From NCBI GenBank assembly GCA_036874045.1, contig JAZBRI010000003.1, forward strand, positions 18,019,501 to 18,083,500: a stretch of 64,000 nt of DNA. The letters are read 5' to 3'. Both the position numbers and the translations under genes were made by a program. Source of the stretch: Cymodocea nodosa. Lineage: Eukaryota; Streptophyta; Magnoliopsida; Alismatales; Cymodoceaceae. Positions within the stretch are counted from its first letter, which is position 1; the number at the start of each line of letters is the position of its first letter. The notes below the pieces were generated by a model. It was not told the origin of the DNA. It saw only the letters and a program-made list of their open reading frames with translations, and made no database searches. This document shows positions 57,601-64,000 of the stretch, piece after piece.

Positions 57601-59419
57601 TCTTTAGATGTGAGGTATTTATAGATACCTCAACAACTTCAAGCTTTACAAGTTGATTTCAAAGATTTCCACCACTACACAAGTAAAATCTTATGATTTT
57701 TCAATGAAAATATTGTTTTATCTTTTTCCCTACTTCCTCATATTATAGTGTTTAGAATCTACTATCATGCTTTATTTAATGGCCAGCAACGACACTTGAC
57801 ATTGTGGGTCGTAGACACATGTAGAATGAAACGTCATTAATCAGACAGCTCAACCTGTCTCATCCAATGTTTTGAATCTTAAATCTTAAGACATAAAAAG
57901 CATGAATTACATTTAAAATTACAACCCACGATCAGATGGTTCAATATATTTCTGCCAGGTGGCTCGGAGTATACGTTGGTCAAGTGTTGCTCTGAAAGTA
58001 CGTTTGTTTTTTCTATATCTTTATTTCTCATGTATATTTCATTCGAAATAAGTGTTCCTCCTCTCATATTCAAGCTCGTATCATTTTAGTTGGCTGATGA
58101 CAAACCTTACCCAGTCTAGTTATAAGCTATAGACATTGGTTGTGATATTTAATTTTATGTTTTAACTTAAGCTTTCATACACTTCATACTTTACATAATT
58201 CTGGTTGACATTTCTAGAAAGATGTTGACATAAGAGAGATGGTCCTCTCAATGCAGGCTAGAGAGGGTGTGAAGATTGAGCACCAAAAAAAGTTGTCTGC
58301 ATTACGGAGCCAGGAATACACAGGGAAGGCATATGCAAAGCTGGAAAAGATTAAAATCTCAATGGAAAGGCTGCGTTCTTTGATACTCGTAACATCACAA
58401 GCTGTCTCAACCACATCCTCAGAAATCATCAAAGTCCGAGACAATGAACTTGCTCCGCAACTTGTTGAGCTTTGCTATGGGTATTGGCTTGTCCTTATTT
58501 TCATGAAACAAGCATTAAGAATAGAACAAAAGAGATGAAATATATGGCAGAAATAATGTTCATGTATTTTTGATATCAATATTAATGTTGAACCTAGCAG
58601 AGGATTGAAGTGCTTTACTCATGCAGATTCATGAACATGTGGCGGTCTATGAATCATTTCCATGAGATACAGAATCAAATTGTCCAACAAGTCCGTGGTC
58701 TTGTGAATTATTCTGTTTCAGTGGAGTCCACATGTGACCTCCACCGCCAGGCAACTCGTGACCTTGAATCTGCTGTCACAGACTGGCACCTGAACTTCAC
58801 TCGTCTCATCAAGTTCCAACGTGAGTACATCCGAGCTCTTCATACCTGGCTGAAGCTCACACTTTTCCAAGTTGGAAATGATGAATCGGAGAAGGACCAC
58901 TTCTCCTCCCTTATTTCATCTGAGCTGTTGACTTTTTGTGATGAGTGGAGACAGGCACTTGACAGACTACCAGATACAGTGGCTGCTGAGGCCATCAAGA
59001 GCTTTGCCACTGTCATCCATTCAATTACCTTGAAGCAGAATGAAGAATTGAAGATTAAGAAACGGGTGGAGTGCTACTCCAAAGAGCTTGAGAAGAAGTC
59101 ACTGGCACTGCGCAGCATTGAGAGGAAATTCTATCAATCCTATTCCACCGTGGGAATTGGACTTCCTGACGGGTCGAACATCCATGGGCAGGTGTTCGAC
59201 GTGCGAGATCCACTTGCTGAGAAGAAATCAGAGATTGTGGCATGCCGCATGAAGGTGGAGGAAGAGATGTCAAGGCATACAATGGCAATTAAGGTTGCAA
59301 GGGAAATGACCCTCAACAACATACAGACAGGCTTGCCTGGAGTGTTTCAGGCATTGTCTTCTTTCTCCGGGCTGTTCACTGAGGCACTTGAACGGGTGGT
59401 GCATCGGGCACACCAATAA
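42637..59419 (+). CDS. DUF630/DUF632 protein, NRG2/REL2 family; 4 exons, 720 aa
   Basis: Exons: 42,637-43,597; 43,679-43,863; 58,257-58,480; 58,627-59,419. All introns are GT..AG and phases fit, giving 2,163 nt including TAA. Residues 1-60 are DUF630 ([20 protein letters not shown], then [21 protein letters not shown]). MGC is an N-myristoylation/palmitoylation signature. Residues 68-110 are proline-rich, followed by [20 protein letters not shown], an acidic stretch and a glycine run. DUF632 starts near residue 276 ([14 protein letters not shown]). It continues through [25 protein letters not shown] across intron 2, SQAVSTTS and [14 protein letters not shown] to the end. Relatives include Arabidopsis NRG2 (nitrate signalling) and rice REL2 (leaf shape); which is orthologous is not determined. 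The exons are intact, so the gene is probably functional. Confidence 0.92.
44252..44336 (+). repeat. 39-bp tandem repeat in intron 2
   Basis: CTATCTGTG(C/T)TCTGTAA...CTTACCA-type units begin at 44,252 and 44,291, with a third partial at 44,330. Confidence 0.65.
44544..44962 (-). repeat. 3' LTR of the intronic copia element
   Basis: Matches the right LTR, e.g. AATTAGAGTGGAAGAAGAGA and CAGTTACAAAAGAGAGAGA; 419 bp with small indels. Confidence 0.85.
45004..48679 (-). pseudogene. gag-pol pseudogene of the intronic copia element
   Basis: Gag begins at 48,679 with [20 protein letters not shown]. The protease active site reads [11 protein letters not shown], where the family has DSGA, so the catalytic aspartate is lost. 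Integrase shows a core aspartate in [12 protein letters not shown] (near 47,380). RT includes [17 protein letters not shown] and [20 protein letters not shown]. RNase H has [15 protein letters not shown] and ends [10 protein letters not shown] at about 45,050. Several stops and frameshifts. The closest layout is the Tork/Tnt1-type lineage. Confidence 0.88.
48715..48728 (-). other. primer-binding site of the intronic copia element
   Basis: On the minus strand GTGATATCAGAGTC directly follows the LTR, close to TGGTATCAGAGC of the initiator-Met tRNA type. Confidence 0.75.
48730..49162 (-). repeat. 5' LTR of the intronic copia element
   Basis: 433 bp; on the + strand it reads TGTTAAAAACGAATGG to TTTACAATATTCA. 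It abuts the primer site, defining it as the 5' LTR of the minus-strand element. Confidence 0.85.
49163..51009. other. intron 2 sequence without recognised features
   Basis: AT-rich, short ORFs only. A 22-bp near-repeat (AATTGGTTTGTGAAGCTTC) occurs twice near 50,310-50,345. Nothing else was recognised. Confidence 0.4.
51010..51101. repeat. near-perfect 34-bp inverted repeat (hairpin)
   Basis: Arms 51,010-51,043 and 51,068-51,101 are complementary at 33 of 34 positions, with a 24-nt loop. In the intron RNA this would form a strong stem. Confidence 0.85.
51832..53655 (-). pseudogene. Harbinger DDE transposase pseudogene
   Basis: Starts at 53,655 ([20 protein letters not shown]), with [20 protein letters not shown] as the N-terminal helix-turn-helix region. 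Core pieces include [20 protein letters not shown] (the AIDGTHV..RNRKG block) near 52,560 and WEGSTSDA near 52,400 with premature stops. The C-terminus is [12 protein letters not shown]...PYKTQVKIV (to 51,832), as in HARBI1-like proteins. A 469-bp duplication repeats the middle. Confidence 0.82.
52480..53417 (-). repeat. 469-bp tandem duplication within the transposase
   Basis: CACCTTTTCTATTTCTAAAT begins both units (52,480 and 52,949), which stay alignable for ~470 bp with scattered differences. The duplicated part includes coding and intron-like sequence. Confidence 0.85.
53760..54400 (-). pseudogene. Harbinger Myb/SANT-like ORF pseudogene
   Basis: Begins at 54,400. [20 protein letters not shown] resembles the W(T/S)xxxDxxFL start of the Myb/SANT-like domain. 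Downstream, WEEFIK and [20 protein letters not shown] match the usual VHPxAxxFRxKPxPxYxxL tail of the transposon's DNA-binding partner protein. Stops break the frame. Confidence 0.7.
56065..56225 (+). repeat. ~36-43-bp minisatellite, about five units
   Basis: Units read GTGTTCCTC, then GCATGTGGC-like, then TGGAGATGAGTGGG. They start near 56,071, 56,106, 56,139, 56,180 and 56,210 and are much richer in G than the surroundings. Confidence 0.7.
56342..56997. mobile_element. Harbinger-type MITE (656 bp)
   Basis: Terminal inverted repeats AGATCTATTTGTGACACTTA (left) and GACCTTATTTGTGTCACTTA (right, reversed) enclose AT-rich sequence without ORFs. TAA flanks it at 56,339-56,341 and 56,998-57,000; the left TAA is shared with the larger transposon. 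Confidence 0.8.
57001..58256. other. intron 2 sequence, right part
   Basis: From 57,030 to 57,250 the line GGACATTTGGGTGG(G/A)CAT recurs in degenerate form; a related line, GGGTGGACATTTAGAAGATG, ends at 51,202, left of the transposon. The rest is unremarkable up to the acceptor at 58,256. Confidence 0.45.
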
Positions 59420-60371
59420 TGGTATGATTTTATATATAGCATGGCATTTCATCCTTTTGAAGTAAAAGAGAATCTTGTATGATTATATATGAAGGGTGCT
59501 CTTCTCCTCTACCAGCTGGCCTATTTTTGTTAGGTCAAGCTCTATTAATACATATATCGATCAAAGCATTATAGGAGGTGTACACAAGTTATATATCTTT
59601 TTTCCTAATGAAAAAAGAGCTGGGTTAGTAGGATTATGGTTTGAATTATTGCTGTAAAAAAGAATAGGGGTAATTTTTTACCTTTTGTAATGAGAAAATT
59701 TTAGGGTGGTGGTGGTGATGTTCGATTATGATTGGATTTACGATAGCCGGTAACGAGAATGTTGACTGACATATTGCTAAATTAAAAAAATTGATAAATA
59801 AACTTATATATAACGAGGAATTTTTTTATTCATAATTAATTGATTTTATGTTGATGTTTATACTTCAATATGAAATGAAAAGTTAAGATAGATTTACTAA
59901 ATCTATGTCTTCCCATGGGAATAAGATTGAATAAGATTACAAGTGACCTTGTTTGCTTTGTTTGAATTGTTGCACGTCATCAAGTGGCAAGCGTTGGAGC
60001 ATGATGAATCTTGGTGGATGGTGGTTAGTTTTTTTAAGTGATTGTATTTTGTGATTGATTGTAATCTAATTTTCTCTAATCATTTTATATTTATAGAATT
60101 GGGAGGATTTAACTTCTTCCATAATCTTTACCCCCAACCCCCTACCTATAACTATCGTAATTTAAATTTAAACTTTGAAATTGAAATTGAAATTGGTTTT
60201 TTTTGATCAATTTCAGCATCTCTCACTTGATCATAAAGATCAATTATATTCTTTCATATGTTAAATATTATAAGGCATATCATTTTTGTACTTTGTTATT
60301 ATTTGTAGGTAGTACATTTTCAATCTTTTACTTACTATTTATGAGAATGTTTTTCGTTTCTATTATTCATA
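59420..60371. other. 3' flank of the DUF630/632 gene
   Basis: Probably contains the 3' UTR; no single polyadenylation signal stands out. AT-rich, with AATAAA-like words near 59,800. No gene seen. Confidence 0.4.
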
Positions 60372-61225
60372 GAAATATTTCTTAATCTCATTAAGTTAAC
60401 AAATTTAATGTATTTTTCTATTGGAATTTCTTTTGTCAAATGATCAATAATTATATTTTTTGTAGAAATATAACTTAATTTTATTTCCTTTTTTCCTTTA
60501 ATATCACGAATGTAATGATATATTTATATATTGTCTTTTTATTGTATTTACACTACCATGTATAAAACTTGTTGTCATTTGATTATTATAATACATCTTT
60601 ATTAGATCATTCACCAAGTTTGAGATTTAAATCATTTATAAATCTCCTTATCCAAATAACATGTGATGTAGTTGCACTACAAGCGACATATTCAGTTTCT
60701 TGTATGTATTTCGCTACACATCTTTGTTTTTTAATTCCTTAAGATATAGTTATACATTCAAAGATGAATACATGTCTTGAAGTAGACTTTCCATCATCTT
60801 TGTCACTACCTAGATCTGCATTTGTATAACCAAACTTAAAATTCATTTACTTGATAAGTCAACTTATGGTGTAAAGTTCTTTTCATATACTTCATTATTC
60901 TCTTGATAGCTTCTTAATATTTTGTTCAAAGATTACTTTGATACCTATTAACAATACTTACATATGCCAAGTTCAATCTAGTACACAATATAGCATTCGT
61001 CAAACTTCCAACTACTTAGGCATATGGTGCTTTTAAATGTTCTTTTTCTTTTTCAAGACATTAGTCTTTAATATTTTTCCTAAAATATAAGGTGTGGGAG
61101 TTAAGGAACAATTGTTCATTCTAAACCTTTTTAACACTGTACATATGTATCTTCCCTGATTTATACTTAATATTCTAGATTTTTGATCTCTCAAGATTTA
61201 AATTCCAAGAACATAAGAGTGAGGT
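60372..61225 (-). pseudogene. copia RT-RNase H fragment
   Basis: Read on the minus strand: VLGI.ILRDQKSRILSINQ and RYICTVLKRFRM (RT end). Then FKFGYTNADLGSDKDDGKST (RNase H aspartate), QETEYVACSATTSHVIWIRR (glutamate), and finally ISTKNIIIDHLTKEIP. Stops and shifts throughout. No LTR was found for it. It meets an oppositely oriented gag fragment at about 61,220. Confidence 0.8.
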
Positions 61226-62223
61226 ATCTTCTGATCCAAATACTAGTTGTGATAGTTTTGATAGATTACTTGTTGAATACAATAAACTAGCTAGAAAATA
61301 TAAGAAAATAAAAACAGAAGGAAAGAACACTAGGAAAATGCTAGATGAATTTGAAAATAAGATTGATTTTCTGAATTCTACATTGAATAAATTTAAAGAA
61401 TAAAATCAAAAGCATGCACAAGAAATTTTAAAGTTTACTGCAATAGAAAGAAAATTGCATGCTAATTGTGAAAATTTAATTACTGATAAAAAGAAAATGA
61501 TTTGTGAAGTTGAAAAATTGAAACTGACTATTACTGATTTAAATTCAAAAATTGATATGTTAAATATTAAGGTTTGCGATCAAAAGACTACCTTAAGTAA
61601 ATGTAATAACAGTTAGACTATAACAAATGAACTTAGTAGTAAAATATCAAATGTAGAAAAACATAGTATTGATTTACATGATACATCTTTTGAAAATTAT
61701 ATGTTGCATGATGGTATTGCTAAAAATAATATCTTTATTTCTAGTACTAAGAATGGTAAAAGAAAAACTATTTCGTGTGTGATTAAAAAGGGAGATAAAT
61801 ATGTGCAAATTGATAAACTACAACACATGGATAATAGCACAAGATGCAAGAGTCCCAAGAGAAATTTTCAGAAAAATCAGGCTAAGTCATTTGAAAACAT
61901 TAATATCTTTGGTTAGTTTTCTTTAAATTTGAAAAATATCGTATATTGGAATGAGAAATTAAACAACGTCAAAAATGAAAATTTCAACTCTATTTTACAT
62001 AGAGATAAATGTTTTGATAATTACAACACTAAGAGTAATAAATGCAGGAATAATTATTAGAAAATAAATAAGTTGAAGTTTAAAAATATTGATTATTTTG
62101 ATATGACTCCCTCTAAAATTCTTGGACCAACTCAAAAATGGGTTTCAAGAAATAAAATCTCTTCTAACTATTTTACAAGTACGCAAATCAAAATAATGTT
62201 TAAAATTGTCCTATTCATTACAT
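61226..62223 (+). pseudogene. copia family C gag C-terminal remnant
   Basis: A lysine- and asparagine-rich coiled-coil region with stops at 61,401, 61,614 and 61,914 stays mostly in one frame. It ends with ILGPTQKWVSRNK near 62,128, the GPxxxWV block closing gag in Sirevirus-like elements. Pol is absent: non-coding sequence and then the polypurine tract and LTR follow. Confidence 0.7.
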
Positions 62224-62842
62224 AATATTTTGGTTTGTTACAAAGGAGTTTAGAATTTAATTTCTTTATATTAAAAAAAACTCGAAATATTTAGTTTTAG
62301 AATTATTGTTTATTGGTAGTGAAGAATTTATGAAATTTTGATTTTTATTGAAGTCAATTTATTTAAGGAAAATTTAGAAAAGGTTACTTAAGGAAAGTTG
62401 AATTAATTTAATATGAGTATCAACTATATTTTTGTTACTTATGTATATGCCATTATAGAGATTTTAACTAAAAAATACATAAAAAATATATACCATTTAT
62501 TAAAGAAAAGTTATTAACATACTGTTAGAAAAATTAAGTCTTGCAGTTGCCTTTTATTCAATTTATTGTCTTATTTTATTTTATTTTTTAGTTTGAAATT
62601 ACTTGAGTAATTAAGTCCGTTGGGGATTTAAAACCCTAGTCACTTAAACCAACTAGTTTAGGATGTGATAACTGAAAACTCATTATATAAGTAATTTAGA
62701 TTCTAATTAAAAAAAAAAACAAAAAAAAAGGTTACCTATTCTCACTTATCATTTAGTAACTAGTTATCTTTCCCCTAAGTAAGGGATTGTGATCATGTAA
62801 TAGATGATATTGTGGGAGATAATAAATAAAATAAATATATAT
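62224..62842 (+). other. 3' non-coding part of the family C element
   Basis: AT-rich. AACCAACTAGTTTAGGATGT, then GATAACTGAAAACTCATTA faintly echoes the GCAACCTAAGATCT...GTTGACTGAAAGCTCG block of the shared module. No ORF. Confidence 0.4.
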
Positions 62843-62857
62843 AAAAAAAGAAGGGGG
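62843..62857 (+). other. polypurine tract of the family C element
   Basis: AAAAAAAGAAGGGGG lies four bases before the LTR. Confidence 0.75.
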
Positions 62858-62861
62858 CAAT

Positions 62862-63820
62862 TGTTAGGAATTTTGTTTTGATGAAAAATACTTTATTAAT
62901 GTTTTTAAATAAGTCTAAATAATATTTTCTAAGTATAATAGTCACGTAGTTAAATGTTGACAAGTTATCAAAAAGTTTCATTTAAAATTACAGATAGTTA
63001 AGCTTCAGATAGTTAGATTTTTGAATAGTTCGGATAGTTAGATTTTCAGACAGTTAGACTTTCGAATAGCTAACGTTTCGATTTAGTCGAAGAGTTATGT
63101 TAAAAACTCATATAGTTAAGTTATCTACATGTGTGTTTTTAATGTTTTAAGTTGTCACATGTTTTCCATGTGTGTTCGGTAATGAAAATTGAAGAATTAG
63201 ATAACTGTTCGAGTTTTTATATGCATGGATAGATAACTATTCGAGTTTTATAAAATGACTAATGAATAGATAAGTTTTCTTTGTTTAGTCACGTGTTTTA
63301 CAAGTGCAAAAACTCAAAGAGTTATAAATAAGTGTTCGAGTTTTTACAAGACTTAAAGGATAAGTATTCGACTAAAGTGGTGACTTAGAAGATATTCTAC
63401 AAATCTCTAGAAAGATAAAGTTTCAGTGAATCTACGAGTGGAAATCGTGAAAATTCAAAATAATAGTGGAGAAAGTGGAAATTTAAAAAGATAGTGGAAA
63501 TCATGGATAATTTAAATTTAAAATTAGTATGTGGATTATGGATTAAGTGGATGAACATGTTGAACGTGAAGTTAGAGTTTGACTACTAATAGAGAGTACG
63601 AGCTGCATTACGATTATCCCAATCCCCAATCACAAACTGAAAGATCAAGTTTGAATATTCAATCCCAATCTCAAATATCAAATCTAAATATTCAACTGCA
63701 TATCAAATCCAAAAAAATTCTCCAACATCAGAAGAAGTTCGGAATTCCAAGTAATTTCAGAAAAAGAGCTGCAAATGCAAGAAGTCTGGAAATTCGACAA
63801 CTAGAGAAGAGATACAGAAG
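62862..63820 (+). repeat. 3' LTR of copia family C, truncated
   Basis: Starts TGTTAGGAATTTTG and aligns with the reverse complement of 31,486-32,642 up to GATACAGAAGTTGAGCAAA. Beyond about 63,820 it diverges and the expected end CCTACA is not reached. Confidence 0.82.
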
Positions 63821-64000
63821 TTGAGCAAAAAGAAGGAAAAAGAGTTACATGCATAAAAATTAGGGGGAGCAAATAATGACAAATAATGGTAAATTTAATC
63901 AAATGCAAATATTCTAGAACTTATACGGATAAAAAGTAAGACTCATTCAGTTAGTTTAACATATAGTTATGTATTTCACTTGAATTCAGCTATTTTATCT
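63821..64000. other. unassigned sequence at the window end
   Basis: Contains TTAGGGGGAGCAAATAATG (from 63,860), which looks like another polypurine tract, so a different insertion may start here. Nothing further can be supported. Confidence 0.3.

Larger units (their letters stand above)
43864..58256 (+). other. giant intron 2 (14,393 bp) of the DUF630/632 gene
   Basis: Donor GTAAGG after GAAGTAAAG and acceptor CTCAATGCAG before GCTAGAGAG join in phase to give the conserved [13 protein letters not shown]. Introns 1 (81 bp) and 3 (146 bp) are of normal size. Most of the excess is a minus-strand copia, a PIF/Harbinger transposon and a MITE. An alternative acceptor (TTTCTAG at about 58,217) would add residues not matching the family and introduce stops. 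Confidence 0.88.

Noticed and set aside
1..64000. CRISPR arrays, operons, bacterial-type promoters, rRNA or tRNA genes
   Set aside because: Nothing of the kind seen; intron structure and retroelements show a plant nuclear sequence, and the only tRNA-like strings are primer-binding sites.

Overview
The window is from a flowering plant, probably a eudicot. It is AT-rich, packed with nested LTR retrotransposons, and holds one convincing host gene with plant-type introns (GT..AG, GC-rich exon 1). No rRNA, tRNA or CRISPR signal was seen. All reading is by eye; no database search was run.

Left part (1-38,062): a nest of retroelements in the + orientation. The backbone is a Ty3/gypsy (Athila-like) family, here called A. 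Its LTRs are 1.8-2.5 kb, begin TGTTTAG, end CTAAACA, and are followed by a tRNA-Asp-type primer site. Internal 1 (1-3,699), LTR A1 (3,700-7,125), internal 2 (7,126-10,828), LTR A2 (10,829-13,075), internal 3 and LTR A3 (35,609-38,062) lie head to tail, sharing LTRs. Three internal copies carry gag remnants followed by an F-box / F-box-associated ORF where pol should be. The region after LTR A2 instead has gag-protease and integrase with protease-RT-RNase H deleted, plus a third ORF. Into that third ORF sits a complete 10,872-bp Ty1/copia Sirevirus-like element (family B, 16,726-27,597, TSD GAGAA, two 1,759-bp LTRs). It has lost integrase and most of RT but keeps a decayed 756-codon third ORF. 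Further solo LTRs are nested: B in LTR A1; C twice in the F-box copy-3 unit; and an LTR-like block D.

Middle (38,063-42,480): old LTR-like debris, short tandem repeats and a small CpG-rich patch, without recognisable genes.

Right part (42,481-59,419): a DUF630/DUF632 gene (NRG2/REL2 type, N-terminal MGC myristoylation signature), four exons, 720 codons. Its second intron is 14.4 kb and houses a minus-strand Tork-like copia element (44,544-49,162), a decayed PIF/Harbinger transposon with Myb-like and DDE ORFs (51,210-56,338), and an abutting MITE (56,342-56,997). Beyond the gene (59,420-64,000) are two opposed copia fragments and a family C 3' LTR.

The unexpected signal is sharing between unrelated elements. 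A gypsy and a copia family carry the same ~1.1-kb non-coding block and homologous third ORFs. At least four LTR families reuse one vocabulary of short motifs (CACGTG; AACTCGTTAAGTTAG; TGACTTAAGT; TAACTATTCGAAA), also found just upstream of the third ORFs.
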